In this document: piece by piece, positions 38,405-46,813 of the stretch | How the letters are laid out: the number at the start of each line of letters is the position of its first letter | Numbering within the stretch: position 1 is the first letter of the stretch | Source: Maricaulis alexandrii | GTDB lineage: Bacteria > Pseudomonadota > Alphaproteobacteria > Caulobacterales > Maricaulaceae | Reading direction: 5' to 3' | Assembly (NCBI RefSeq): GCF_005871165.1 | Contig: NZ_SWKP01000003.1 | Span: forward strand, 496,001-560,000 | DNA: 64,000 nt | Position numbers and translations under genes: made by a program | The notes under the pieces: model-generated | Seen by the model: the letters and a program-made list of their open reading frames with translations, nothing else | Told to the model about the DNA's origin: nothing | Databases searched by the model: none

Positions 38405-39703
38405 ATGCGCTACACGAAACGCGTCATTCTTTCGGCTTTGACCACGTCCCTGCTGGCCAGCATGCCAGCCTGGGCGGGGGATGATGAGCATCCGCGCCGC
38501 GGTCTCTCGATCGGCGGTGACTGTGAAAACTGCGACTTTTCCGAGAAAAACCTGGCCGGCGCGATCTTCATTGGTGCCAATTTCCAGGGCTCCACCTTTG
38601 CCGACAGCGAATTGCCCGGCGTGACCATTGTCGAGAGCCGGTTCAACGTCACTGACTTCTCCGATGCCCAGATGACCGGCGCCCGCCTGACCGGCGTCAC
38701 CTTCTCCCGCTCCGTTCTGGACGATGCGAATCTCAGCCAGAGCCATATCGAACGGGTGAATTTCTCGTCCGCCAATCTGAGCGACACCGATTTTTCCGGG
38801 GCCCAGATGGTGTTCGTGACCTTTATCGGATCCGAGCTCGACGGCACCCTGTTTGCCAATGCCCGTCTGCGCCAGGTCAATTTCCTGCGCGCCCGGATGA
38901 ATGATACCAATTTCCGCAGCGCCGAGCTGCGCCGGGCGAACTTTGCCGAAGTCATCGGCGAGGATGTGAACTTCCACGAAGCCGACCTGTCCGGTGCGAG
39001 CTTTGAAGGCGCCCATATCGACGATGCCGACTTCACCGGGGCCGTGCTGAGCGGAGCCAATTTCTCTTCGGCACAAATCACCAATGCCACCGGGCTGACC
39101 AAGACCAGTCTGACCGGCGCCTGCGGCAATGATGAAACCCAGATCAATTGGGACTTCGTCCTGCCGGCCTGCGATGTCGCCAATGGCACGCCCGCTTCCG
39201 CCTCGGCCCAGAGCTATTCCTATGTCGTGCGCTATGGCGATACGAGTGCCGGCGAAACGGTGGTCGAGCTGCAATCGCTGGAAAACACGCGGATCGAAGT
39301 GCTCACCCAGATTGCCGATGCGCTGGAAACCCATGCCGGTGATCTGGACCGCGACGCCATCCAGTCGGCCGCCAATGACGCCATGCGCGAGATTGCCCGG
39401 GCCGAACGCGCCCTGCGCGAGGCCCACCGGGACAGCGCCCGGGACGCCGCCGAACGCGAACGCCATCGCGAACTTCTGCGGGAACAGGTGGAGATGGAAC
39501 GCGAGCTGATCCGTGAACAACGGGAAATGGAACGCGAGCTGATCCGCGAGCAGCGGGAAGAGGAACGCCGCCGCATCATCGAACTCCATGCACTCGAGCC
39601 TGATCGCAGCCTGTTCCGTGACAATGACCTGCCCCGCTCCCGTCTTCTGGGCGAAGGCAGTCCGGACTTTCCGGAACCACCACCCCCGCCACCTCAGCGC
39701 TGA
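38405..39703 (+). CDS. exported pentapeptide-repeat protein with long helical tail
   Basis: A 432-residue protein. Start ATG 38405 gives signal peptide MRYTKRVILSALTTSLLASM ending AWA. A CENCDF motif opens a beta-helix of about 20 pentapeptide repeats (ANLSDTDFSG, ANFAEVIGEDVNFHEADLSG), capped by LTGACGNDETQINWD. From about residue 290 it changes to a charged helix with heptad-like EMERELIREQRE repeated, predicted coiled coil, and ends in Pro-Pro. Paralogue of the preceding gene, 125 bases downstream. Function unknown. Confidence 0.85.
   Translation: MRYTKRVILSALTTSLLASMPAWAGDDEHPRRGLSIGGDCENCDFSEKNLAGAIFIGANFQGSTFADSELPGVTIVESRFNVTDFSDAQMTGARLTGVTFSRSVLDDANLSQSHIERVNFSSANLSDTDFSGAQMVFVTFIGSELDGTLFANARLRQVNFLRARMNDTNFRSAELRRANFAEVIGEDVNFHEADLSGASFEGAHIDDADFTGAVLSGANFSSAQITNATGLTKTSLTGACGNDETQINWDFVLPACDVANGTPASASAQSYSYVVRYGDTSAGETVVELQSLENTRIEVLTQIADALETHAGDLDRDAIQSAANDAMREIARAERALREAHRDSARDAAERERHRELLREQVEMERELIREQREMERELIREQREEERRRIIELHALEPDRSLFRDNDLPRSRLLGEGSPDFPEPPPPPPQR
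39494..39559 (+). repeat. 33-bp tandem duplication in the coiled-coil coding region
   Basis: Bases 39494-39526 and 39527-39559 are near-identical copies (ATGGAACGCGAGCTGATCCG in both), encoding EMERELIREQRE twice. This shows the helical tail grew by duplication of an 11-residue unit. Confidence 0.85.
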
Positions 39704-39730
39704 CCTGGGCCCAGTTTACGCAAACAAAAA

Positions 39731-39758
39731 GCCCCGGCGGATAACCGCCGGGGCTTTT
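39731..39758. terminator. bidirectional terminator between pentapeptide gene and aspS
   Basis: 10-bp perfect stem GCCCCGGCGG / CCGCCGGGGC with loop ATAA, preceded by AAAAA and followed by TTTT, so it can stop transcription from both convergent genes. Confidence 0.92.
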
Positions 39759-39778
39759 GCTTGGCTTGTCAGCCCGGA

Positions 39779-41593
39779 TCAGCCCTTCTTGGCGTCCGGA
39801 ACCACGGTGCGCAGGTGAAGCTCGCGCAGCTGTTTCATCTCGACCTCGGCCGGCGCATTCATCATCAGGTCGCGGGCTTGCTGATCCTTCGGGAACATCA
39901 CGACTTCGCGCAGGTTTTCGACACCGGCGAGCAGCATGACGATACGGTCCACACCCGGCGCGATACCGGCGTGCGGCGGGGCGCCATACCGGAAGGCGTT
40001 CAGCATGCCGCCGAACTCTTCCTCGACCGTCTCGGCATCATAGCCGGCGAAGGCGAAGGCTTTCAGCATCACGTCCGGACGGTGGTTCCGCACGGCGCCG
40101 GAGGAGAGTTCCACACCATTACAGACGATGTCGTACTGGAAGGCCTTCAGGGCCAGCAGTGCGTCCGTGTCGGACCCGTCGAACTTGAGGAATTCATCCG
40201 GATCGATCTGCGGCATGGAGAACGGGTTGTGGGAGAAGTCGACCTTCTTGTTGTCCTCATCCCATTCATACATCGGGAAATCGACGATCCAGCAGAAACG
40301 GAACGTGTCCTTCTCGCACAGTTCCAGCTCGCTCCCGACCACATCACGGGCCTTGCCGGCGAAGCTGTAGAAGTCCTTGGGATCACCGGCGGCGAAGAAG
40401 ACCGCATCGCCCGGCTCCAGGCCGAGTTCGGTGCGCAGGGCTTCGGTGCGTTCCGGACCGATATTCTTGGCGATCGGGCCGGCGCCCTCAATGGCGCCAC
40501 CCTCTTCACGCCAGAAGATATAGCCCAGACCCGGCTGGCCTTCCTTCTGCGCCCAGGAATTCATCCGGTCGCAGAAAGCGCGAGACCCACCAGTCTTGGC
40601 CGGGATCGCCCAGACCTGGACCTTCGGGTTCTTTTCCAGCATGCCGGCAAAGACCTTGAAGCCGGAGCCGCGGAAAGTCTCGGACACGTCCGACATCTTG
40701 ATCGGGTTGCGCAGGTCCGGCTTGTCGGAGCCATACCAGCGGATCGCGTCGAAATACGGGATCTGGACGAAGGGCTCGTCCGGCACGGTGCGTCCGTCAG
40801 CGAATTCCTCGAACAGGCCCTTCATGACCGGTTCGATCACGTCGAACACATCCTGCTGGGTCGCGAAGCTCATTTCCATGTCGAGCTGGTAGAACTCGCC
40901 CGGAGCCCGGTCGGCACGGGCATCTTCATCGCGGAAACAGGGCGCAATCTGGAAATACCGGTCGAAGCCGGAGACCATGATCAGCTGTTTGAACTGCTGC
41001 GGTGCCTGCGGCAGGGCGTAGAACTTGCCCGGGTGCAGACGGGACGGGACCAGGAAGTCCCGCGCGCCTTCCGGCGAGGAGGCCGTCAGGATCGGTGTCT
41101 GATACTCGGTGAAGTTTTCCTCGACCATGCGGCGGCGGATGCTGTCGATGATCTTGGAGCGCAGCACGATGCGCTTGTGCAGGCTTTCACGGCGCAGGTC
41201 GACATAGCGGTGCTTGAGGCGAACCTCTTCGGACCAGTCCGGCTCACCGAAGACCGGGAGCGGCAGCTCTTCCGCTTCCGACTGGATCGACATCTCCGCC
41301 AGGCGGACCTCGATCTCGCCGGTCGGCAGGTTCGGGTTCACGGTCTCGTCAGAGCGGGCGATGACCTCACCGGTCACCGTGATGACGCTTTCAACCCGCA
41401 GGCGTTCGAGCGTGGCGAAATGCTCGCTTTCCGGCTCCAGGACGACCTGGGTCAGACCGTAATGGTCGCGCAGGTCGATGAAGAGCAGACCACCATGGTC
41501 GCGCTTGCGGTGAATCCAGCCGGAAATCCGCGCGGTCTGGCCGACGTCAGCCTTGCGCAGCTGGGCGCAGGTGTGGGTGCGATATGCGTGCAT
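39779..41593 (-). CDS. aspS: aspartyl-tRNA synthetase
   Basis: A 604-residue class IIb synthetase of the bacterial type. The OB anticodon-binding domain opens [20 protein letters not shown]; class II motif 2 is [19 protein letters not shown] and motif 3 is GVDRIVMLL near the end. The GAD insertion ([30 protein letters not shown]) is present. Start [18 protein letters not shown] at 41593. Whether it also charges tRNA-Asn cannot be judged without gatCAB information. Confidence 0.97.
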   Translation of the reverse strand: MHAYRTHTCAQLRKADVGQTARISGWIHRKRDHGGLLFIDLRDHYGLTQVVLEPESEHFATLERLRVESVITVTGEVIARSDETVNPNLPTGEIEVRLAEMSIQSEAEELPLPVFGEPDWSEEVRLKHRYVDLRRESLHKRIVLRSKIIDSIRRRMVEENFTEYQTPILTASSPEGARDFLVPSRLHPGKFYALPQAPQQFKQLIMVSGFDRYFQIAPCFRDEDARADRAPGEFYQLDMEMSFATQQDVFDVIEPVMKGLFEEFADGRTVPDEPFVQIPYFDAIRWYGSDKPDLRNPIKMSDVSETFRGSGFKVFAGMLEKNPKVQVWAIPAKTGGSRAFCDRMNSWAQKEGQPGLGYIFWREEGGAIEGAGPIAKNIGPERTEALRTELGLEPGDAVFFAAGDPKDFYSFAGKARDVVGSELELCEKDTFRFCWIVDFPMYEWDEDNKKVDFSHNPFSMPQIDPDEFLKFDGSDTDALLALKAFQYDIVCNGVELSSGAVRNHRPDVMLKAFAFAGYDAETVEEEFGGMLNAFRYGAPPHAGIAPGVDRIVMLLAGVENLREVVMFPKDQQARDLMMNAPAEVEMKQLRELHLRTVVPDAKKG

Positions 41594-41709
41594 GGGTAAG
41601 CGTCCGAAAAACGGTGTTTGACAAGTTGCCGCGATGTGCCGGTTTGCGGGGTGAAATGTCAAGGAGAGCGGGGCGCGGGGCGCAGTTGTTTGCGCCCGCC
41701 TAGATCAAG

Positions 41710-41734
41710 AAAAAGGGGGCGCCGAAGCGCCCCC
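41710..41734 (-). terminator. flagellin terminator
   Basis: On the minus strand GGGGGCGC / GCGCCCCC with the stable TTCG tetraloop followed by TTTTT, about 55 bases after the flagellin stop. Confidence 0.88.
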
Positions 41735-41789
41735 AGTTGTACGCCGACCTCAAAACGGCGTCACCAAGTGTTCTGTGTGGGCTCCCGGA

Positions 41790-42614
41790 TCAATTGAAAT
41801 AACCCAGGATGCTGGCCGGCGCGGCATTCGCGATCGACAGCGCCTCGACCCCCAATTGTTGCTTGACCTGCAGGGATTGCAGACGCGCGCTTTCCTTGGC
41901 CAGGTCGGCATCGACCAGATTGCCGATCCCCTGCTCCAGCGCGTCGGACAGCTTGGTTACAAAGGCCTTGTGGACACCCAGGGATTTCGACCCGGTTCCC
42001 AGGCGCGCCAGCGAGGCGTTGAGATTGTCCAGCGAGGTCTCGATCGTGGCCACCAGGGTACTGGCCGCACCCGCCGAGGCAAAGGACGCCGCGGCCGCCA
42101 GCGTGACGACCGTGCCGCCCAGCGACAAATCCTCGGCCACGATGGAAATGGTTGATGTGCCGGCCGCATTGGCCAGCGAGGAGATCGAACTTTGCGAGCC
42201 GTCGATCAGATTGGTGCCATTGAACGACGCCGTCTCGACGATCTTGGAGACCTGGTCACGCAGCGCCTTGAAATCCTCGTTCAGGGCCGAGCGCGAGGCG
42301 GTGTCGAGAGAAGTGTCGGATCCGGCCAGCGCCTTTTCCTTCATCTCCACCAGAAGATCGGAAATGGCCTCGCCCCCCGCGAGCGCCACATCCACGGTCG
42401 AGACCGACAGATCGAGAGAGTTGGCCACGGCCGCATATCCGCGCACATCGCCGCGCATGGCCTGTGCAATGGCAAAGACACCGCCATTATCCTTGGCCGA
42501 ACCGATGGCCAGACCGGTATTGATCCGGTTCTGGACCTTTTCCAGATCGCGTTGCGTCTGGTTCAAATTCTGCAGGGCCATCATGGCCCCGGCATTCGTG
42601 TTGATCGTCGCCAT
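41790..42614 (-). CDS. flagellin, Caulobacter FljK type
   Basis: A 274-residue short flagellin with D0/D1 ends and almost no central variable region. The N-terminus MATINTNAGAMMALQNLNQT and the C-terminus SLQVKQQLGVEALSIANAAP match the 25-kDa flagellins of Caulobacter. The start at 42614 has GGGGGAG upstream. A convincing sigma-54 or sigma-28 promoter was not found in the leader. No other flagellar genes are in the window, so it may be one of several dispersed flagellin copies. Confidence 0.96.
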   Translation of the reverse strand: MATINTNAGAMMALQNLNQTQRDLEKVQNRINTGLAIGSAKDNGGVFAIAQAMRGDVRGYAAVANSLDLSVSTVDVALAGGEAISDLLVEMKEKALAGSDTSLDTASRSALNEDFKALRDQVSKIVETASFNGTNLIDGSQSSISSLANAAGTSTISIVAEDLSLGGTVVTLAAAASFASAGAASTLVATIETSLDNLNASLARLGTGSKSLGVHKAFVTKLSDALEQGIGNLVDADLAKESARLQSLQVKQQLGVEALSIANAAPASILGYFN

Positions 42615-42893
42615 TTCTTGGCTCCCCCACACTGTTACCACCACCGGGTCCCGAACCATGCTTTTTGCTGGTTTTCTGAGCACCCGGTTTTCACAGACTA
42701 CCGCCGATTTATAAATTATGAGCTAACGCGAATAGCGATATTCCCTGTGCACACAGGCGAGTTCATCATTTTTGGAAACAAAACAGGCTGCTAGCGGAGG
42801 ATGTATCCGGTTCTTTCATCGCCTCAAACGGGATTTTCGGACCTGTTTTCAGCCCAGAAAGCGCCACGCGCTGTCACGCTGGCGGTATGAGGA

Positions 42894-42958
42894 GTGCGGG
42901 ACGCCATCCGGCATCGTCGCTAATGAATTTGTGAGTGACACCGAAAGGCGTCCCGCAC
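42894..42958. repeat. 12-bp perfect inverted repeat, 41-base loop
   Basis: GTGCGGGACGCC (42894-42905) and GGCGTCCCGCAC (42947-42958) are perfect reverse complements. With the hairpin at 43010-43028 it suggests a structured RNA or a protein-binding element. Confidence 0.6.
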
Positions 42959-43009
42959 ACGGAGATTTCCTCCCGCCTCTCGACGGGTATTCAAGACCGG
43001 GTGGGTACA

Positions 43010-43028
43010 GGTTCCAACCCTTGGAACC
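43010..43028. repeat. 8-bp hairpin with 3-base loop
   Basis: GGTTCCAA-CCC-TTGGAACC, perfect. There is no adjacent U-run, so it is not a simple intrinsic terminator. Confidence 0.6.
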
Positions 43029-43190
43029 AGCGGACCCCCTCGATAGCCGTTCCGTCTCTCCGGTGGTCAACCCGGACATCCGGAACGCTCCGCTACCGCC
43101 TCACCCCCGACCTGACCGGGCCGGGCCTCGAGTGGTGAAGAGGCTCGAAGAGTATGGAGCGGGATGATGGGGGTGGGGATAAGTGTTCCT

Positions 43191-43207
43191 CCCCCGCCGC
43201 GCGGGGG
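43191..43207. repeat. GC palindrome, copy 1 of a possible repeat family
   Basis: CCCCCGC-CGC-GCGGGGG with TTCCTCC before and CAG after. A related element lies at 44439-44465 on the other side of the membrane-SRPBCC gene; both share the 10-mer GCGGGGGCAG. Confidence 0.45.
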
Positions 43208-43258
43208 CAGAAAAAATACGCCTTCTCCCCGGAGAGATGGGAAGCAAACGATGTCGGA

Positions 43259-44275
43259 TTACGCGCCGCTTTCGGCCTCGGCTCGGTCGGCGATGATGTG
43301 AAGGATGTTGTTCTGGATGCCACCCAGGATGACCTCACCCCACAGGGCGCTGTAGTGGTTGGCCGGGCTGCTGGCACGGTATCGGGTGTGAAGGGTCAGA
43401 CGGGTTTGGCCATCGCCAACAGGGATCAGTTCATAGCCGCCGGTCTCGATACCAAGATAATCACTGTCCGGCCCGATATGGGCATCGGTGTAGCGGCCGA
43501 CCGAGTCGTTGGGGAAGACGAAGCGCCAGGTCAGCCGCTGCTCCGGACGCCAGTCCGTGACATGCTCTTCGAAAGTGATGTGATCCCCCCATTGGGCAAG
43601 GCGCCTGGCTCCCTCGCCCTCCCCCACAACCACGGCAGAGCGTGGACGGGGAATGCGCAACAGGTTCTGGGCTATCGTCCACTCGCCCTCCCGATCGGAC
43701 AGGTTTTCCAGCGCGAGCAAATGCGGCCAGATCCGGTCCACAGGCGCCTCGATGATGATCGACCGCCGGACCTCGAAATGGTGGGTGGCGTGCGGAAGGA
43801 CAGGCCCCGCGAACAGGACAAGGAAAGGCAGGGCCATCAGACCGGCGCTGTGAAGCCGGGCACGCCGCCTGAAAGCGGCTTGCAGGCTACCCACCGTGGT
43901 CACGCCGAGCAAACCGCTGATCCCCCAAGGAATGGCCAGCATGACGAGGCAGATCACACCTTCCCGGAAGACCACACCCACCAGCACCATGATGGCGAGC
44001 GTTGCGATCAGGGACAGCGAACTCTTCCAGCCGCCGCGCTTTGGGGGCTGTTCGGGCCTGTCCTCGGCCCCAGACCCCAGGGCCAGCCGCAAAATGCCAC
44101 CGACGGTGAAAGGCAGGATGAAAAGGGTGGAAAAGCCGCCGGCGAACCCGGCACCGGAGCTCGTTCCTCCGATCAGGTAAAAAGCGACTGCAAGCAGCAG
44201 GAGGACAAGAAATACCACCAGAAAGCGCATTCCGACCCAGAGCCGCATCCCGGGCTGCCCCTTGCCATCGCTCAT
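43259..44275 (-). CDS. multi-pass membrane protein with C-terminal SRPBCC domain
   Basis: A 338-residue protein. The first 165 residues hold about five hydrophobic segments (MRFLVVFLVLLLLAVAFYLI, LSLIATLAIMVLVGVVF, VICLVMLAIPWGISGLLGV, LMALPFLVLFAGPVLPH). The rest is a START/SRPBCC-type domain, recognisable by RRSIIIEAPVDRIWPHLLAL and GGYELIPVGDGQTRLTLHTR. Such domains bind hydrophobic ligands. I do not recognise a named family for the fusion. It stands alone, flanked by two related palindromes. Confidence 0.75.
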   Translation of the reverse strand: MSDGKGQPGMRLWVGMRFLVVFLVLLLLAVAFYLIGGTSSGAGFAGGFSTLFILPFTVGGILRLALGSGAEDRPEQPPKRGGWKSSLSLIATLAIMVLVGVVFREGVICLVMLAIPWGISGLLGVTTVGSLQAAFRRRARLHSAGLMALPFLVLFAGPVLPHATHHFEVRRSIIIEAPVDRIWPHLLALENLSDREGEWTIAQNLLRIPRPRSAVVVGEGEGARRLAQWGDHITFEEHVTDWRPEQRLTWRFVFPNDSVGRYTDAHIGPDSDYLGIETGGYELIPVGDGQTRLTLHTRYRASSPANHYSALWGEVILGGIQNNILHIIADRAEAESGA

Positions 44276-44499
44276 TCCGATTCCCCCTCAGTTCAAGCTG
44301 GCACTGCGCCTGAGCGGGCGGTCCGGGTCAAGGCGAGGACTGTGCGGCGGATGGTCCAGGAGGGTGCTGGTGAAAAACGTGAACCACGCCCGCCCTTGGC
44401 GGGTGCCCCCTTCGACCCGAAGCTCCGCTTCGGCCCACTTCCTCCACTTTGCGGGGGCAGCCCCCACAGCCAAACCACCGAAAACATGAGTAAATAATC
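44276..44499. other. intergenic region with stable hairpins before the TetR operators
   Basis: No gene is seen. It contains CGAAGC-TCC-GCTTCG (44418-44432) and GGGGGC-A-GCCCCC (44453-44465), the second related to the palindrome at 43191. From 44490 the base composition turns AT-rich, marking the promoter/operator zone of the TetR operon. Confidence 0.5.
44439..44465. repeat. GC palindrome, copy 2 of a possible repeat family
   Basis: TTCCTCC, then GCGGGGGCAG and CCCCC. It shares the TTCCTCC and GCGGGGGCAG blocks with 43186-43210. Confidence 0.4.
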
Positions 44500-44530
44500 T
44501 TTACACGCCATGTAAGCGATTATTCACTTG
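44500..44530. promoter_or_regulatory. operator 1 of the TetR-lipid operon
   Basis: TTTACA-CGCCA-TGTAAG followed by an AT-rich block ending ATTCACTTG. It is the first copy of a 31-base direct repeat whose second copy lies 49 bases downstream. Palindromic halves fit a TetR dimer. Confidence 0.6.
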
Positions 44531-44548
44531 CGGATTTGCGAACGGCGT

Positions 44549-44579
44549 TTTACAAAATGTGTAAATAGTCATTCACATG
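44549..44579. promoter_or_regulatory. operator 2 of the TetR-lipid operon
   Basis: TTTACA-AAATG-TGTAAA, a perfect 6-bp inverted repeat with 5-base spacer, followed by CATTCACATG. It ends 26 bases before the TetR start codon, so binding would block its own transcription. Confidence 0.65.
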
Positions 44580-44605
44580 ACGGATTTCACAAGGGACGAC
44601 ACGCC

Positions 44606-45232
44606 ATGACCGGGATGCTGAGAGACGGGATTTTTGACGGGGTCGACACGAATGTCGGCGTGACGGCGAAGACCGGAACAACGAAGGCCCGCATCGAGCG
44701 GGCGGCGTTGATGCTGTTTGCCCAGCACGGCATGGATGGTGTCTCGATCAAGCAGATCGCCGAGGCCTGCACGATCTCCGATGGCGCCATGTACCGGCAC
44801 TTCAAGTCCAAGGATGCGCTGGGCCGGCAGATGTTCGAGGCGATCCACAAAAAGCTGGAAGCCCTGGTCGCCGCGCATCTCAAGCCGAATGCGACGATGG
44901 AAGACATCGCCCGCGCCCTGACCAAGGCCTATTGCGAACTGGCCGATGGTGATCCGGCGCAATTCGTCTTCCACCTGACCCACCGCAATTACTTCATCGC
45001 GGCCTCGGGCGATGGCGGAGCGGACCCGTCCGATTTGATGACCGATTGCGTGGCCGAGGCCATGAAGCGCGGCGAGATCCCAGATGGCGATCCGGAACTT
45101 CGTTCGGCCATGGCGCTGGGCGTGGTGATGCAGACCGCGGAATACTCGCTCTATGGGCGGATCAAACTCCCGCTTTCACAGCATGTGGAGACTTTCGTGC
45201 GGTCGATCATGGCCGTTCTGAGAACCGCCTAG
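44606..45232 (+). CDS. TetR family transcriptional regulator
   Basis: A 208-residue repressor. The DNA-binding domain covers about residues 22-70: TKARIERAALMLFAQHGMDG, VSIKQIAEACTISDGAMYRH and FKSKDALGRQMFEAI. The C-terminal ligand domain is helical. AAGGGA precedes ATG 44606. It heads a unit with two acyltransferases and a lysophospholipid transporter, so an acyl lipid or acyl-CoA is the likely ligand. Two tandem palindromic operators upstream indicate autoregulation. Confidence 0.9.
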   Translation: MTGMLRDGIFDGVDTNVGVTAKTGTTKARIERAALMLFAQHGMDGVSIKQIAEACTISDGAMYRHFKSKDALGRQMFEAIHKKLEALVAAHLKPNATMEDIARALTKAYCELADGDPAQFVFHLTHRNYFIAASGDGGADPSDLMTDCVAEAMKRGEIPDGDPELRSAMALGVVMQTAEYSLYGRIKLPLSQHVETFVRSIMAVLRTA

Positions 45233-45277
45233 ACTCCACCAACCCACTCAATATCAACAGCAAAAAGGGAGGCGATC

Positions 45278-46039
45278 ATGCGCTCCTTGGCGTTCAATAT
45301 TGCCTATTGGTCCCTGTCCGGCGTCTACGCCATTGTCTGCGCCGTGCTGGCGCTCTTCCCCGGCCGTCGCGTGCTGATGCACGGTCTGCGCTCCTATTCC
45401 CGGGCCACGCTGATCCTGATGCGCGTGATCTGCGGCATCAAAGTGGAGGTGCGCGGCACAGCCCCGAAAAACCAGCCGGTGATCATCGGCGCCAAACACC
45501 AGTCCTGGGGCGATGGCATCGTCATGATGGCCAAGTGTGGCGATGTGAACTTCGTCTGTGGTGATCACATGCTGGACTATCCGCTGATCGGCTGGGTGCT
45601 GAAGCGCTGTGGCGCCATCGTGCTGTCGAACCAGGGCGGCGCCGAAGCACAGGCCAGCCTGGAGGCCGGTGTGCAACGCTCGCAGGGCGAAGGCCGCCCG
45701 CGTCCGATCCTGATCTATCCGGAAGGCCATCTGACGCCGGTGGGCGAAGGGATGCGCTATCGCTCGGGCGTGTGGCGCCTGTCGCAGCAGCTGAACCGTC
45801 CGATTGTTCCGGTTGCCACCAATCTGGGCCAGTGCTGGCCGCAGAACCAGTGGAGCAAGTTTTCCGGCACGGCCGTGATCGAATTCCTGGACCCGATCCA
45901 GCCCAGCGATGACCGCGACGGCGTGCTGGCCGAGCTGGAAACGCGCGTGGAAGCCCGCTCCCGGCAGCTTGAAGCAGAGTTTGCGCCGGCGCTCGAAGCG
46001 TCGCAGTGTCAAACCCAACCGGAAGGAGCCCGCCCGTGA
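45278..46039 (+). CDS. 1-acylglycerol-3-phosphate acyltransferase (PlsC type), copy A
   Basis: A 253-residue membrane-bound acyltransferase. An N-terminal membrane helix (NIAYWSLSGVYAIVCAVLAL) is followed by the H-x4-D motif KHQSWGDG near residue 75 and the glycerophosphate-binding YPEGHLTP near 150. It most likely adds the second acyl chain to lysophosphatidic acid or reacylates lysolipids. The adjacent gene 46076-46813 is a paralogue with the same layout. It starts 45 bases after the TetR gene. Confidence 0.92.
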   Translation: MRSLAFNIAYWSLSGVYAIVCAVLALFPGRRVLMHGLRSYSRATLILMRVICGIKVEVRGTAPKNQPVIIGAKHQSWGDGIVMMAKCGDVNFVCGDHMLDYPLIGWVLKRCGAIVLSNQGGAEAQASLEAGVQRSQGEGRPRPILIYPEGHLTPVGEGMRYRSGVWRLSQQLNRPIVPVATNLGQCWPQNQWSKFSGTAVIEFLDPIQPSDDRDGVLAELETRVEARSRQLEAEFAPALEASQCQTQPEGARP

Positions 46040-46075
46040 GAGGCGCGACCGACCGGCCCATGACGGGGAGAACAG

Positions 46076-46813
46076 ATGCGATCGGCCCTCTTCAATGGCC
46101 TGTTCTGGCCAAGCCTGGCGATCTTCGCCATCGCCGCCTGGCTGGCAAGCTTCCTGCCCTGGCGCAGCCCGCTGATCAGCGTCATGCACGCGGCCTGCCG
46201 CACTGTGCGCTGGCTGATGCACCGAGTGATGGGGATCGAGGTGGAGATCCGGGGCACGCCGCCGCGCCAGCAGCCTGTCATCATCGCCTCCAAACACCAG
46301 TCTTGGGCGGATGGCTTCATCCAGATGTCCCTGCTGGGCGATCTCAACTTCGTCATCGGCAACGGGATCGAGACCTTTCCCCTGGTCAGCCGCATCGTGG
46401 CGAAATCCGGCGCGGTCATGGTCGCCTCCCCGGGCCTGCGCGGTGCGGAAGGGGCGCTGCAGGCAGCGCTGGAGAAGGCGGCGGACGATCCGCGCCCCAT
46501 GCTGATCTTCCCCGAGGGCGGACTGGCCGAAGTGGGCGAGGCCAAGCGGTACAGGAAAGGCGTGCACCTCATGTATGAAACGCTGAACCGGCCAGTCGTG
46601 CCTGTCGCCCACAATCTCGGCCTGCGCTGGCCGCAGAACCAGTGGACCAAATTCCCCGGCCCCGCCGTGATCGAGTTTCTCGACCCGATCCCGCCCGGCC
46701 TGCCGCGCGACGCCTTTTTGCCGCGCCTGCAAGTGACCATCGAATCCCGGACGCGCGATCTGGAGGCTGAAGGCCTCGCCGCAAGGTCCGCCGAACAGGA
46801 GGCGAGCTCATGA
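46076..46813 (+). CDS. 1-acylglycerol-3-phosphate acyltransferase (PlsC type), copy B
   Basis: A 245-residue paralogue of the previous gene: membrane helix LFNGLFWPSLAIFAIAAWLA, KHQSWADGF as the H-x4-D motif, and FPEGGLAEVGEAKRYRKGVH as the second block. Shared segments such as NRPVVPVAHNLGLRWPQNQW show a tandem duplication with later divergence, perhaps towards different acyl donors or head groups. Its end overlaps the transporter gene by ATGA. Confidence 0.92.
   Translation: MRSALFNGLFWPSLAIFAIAAWLASFLPWRSPLISVMHAACRTVRWLMHRVMGIEVEIRGTPPRQQPVIIASKHQSWADGFIQMSLLGDLNFVIGNGIETFPLVSRIVAKSGAVMVASPGLRGAEGALQAALEKAADDPRPMLIFPEGGLAEVGEAKRYRKGVHLMYETLNRPVVPVAHNLGLRWPQNQWTKFPGPAVIEFLDPIPPGLPRDAFLPRLQVTIESRTRDLEAEGLAARSAEQEASS

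Larger units (their letters stand above)
42615..43258. other. 644-bp gap with strong RNA-like structure upstream of flagellin
   Basis: No convincing coding region. It holds the flagellin leader and promoter region (42615-42780), a short palindrome CCTGTG-CA-CACAGG (42744-42757), a 12-bp inverted repeat (42894-42958), an 8-bp hairpin (43010-43028) and a G/C palindrome (43191-43207). Small open frames occur but lack ribosome binding sites and conserved character. Confidence 0.6.

Noticed and set aside
39761-41599. A 612-codon open frame antisense to aspS
   Set aside because: No domains are recognisable, and aspS covers the same bases with full class II synthetase motifs.
42615-42780. A sigma-54 or sigma-28 promoter for flagellin
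   Set aside because: No TGGC-N8-TTGC or TAAA-N15-GCCGATAA match could be found on the minus strand. Calling one would be guesswork.
43010-43028. A tRNA T-arm-like sequence
   Set aside because: GGTTCCAA resembles a T-loop, but no acceptor stem, anticodon arm or CCA end can be built around it.
42772-43167. A 131-codon frame in the gap upstream of flagellin
   Set aside because: No ribosome binding site, no family resemblance, Arg/Pro-rich composition, and it crosses the inverted repeats. More likely non-coding structure.
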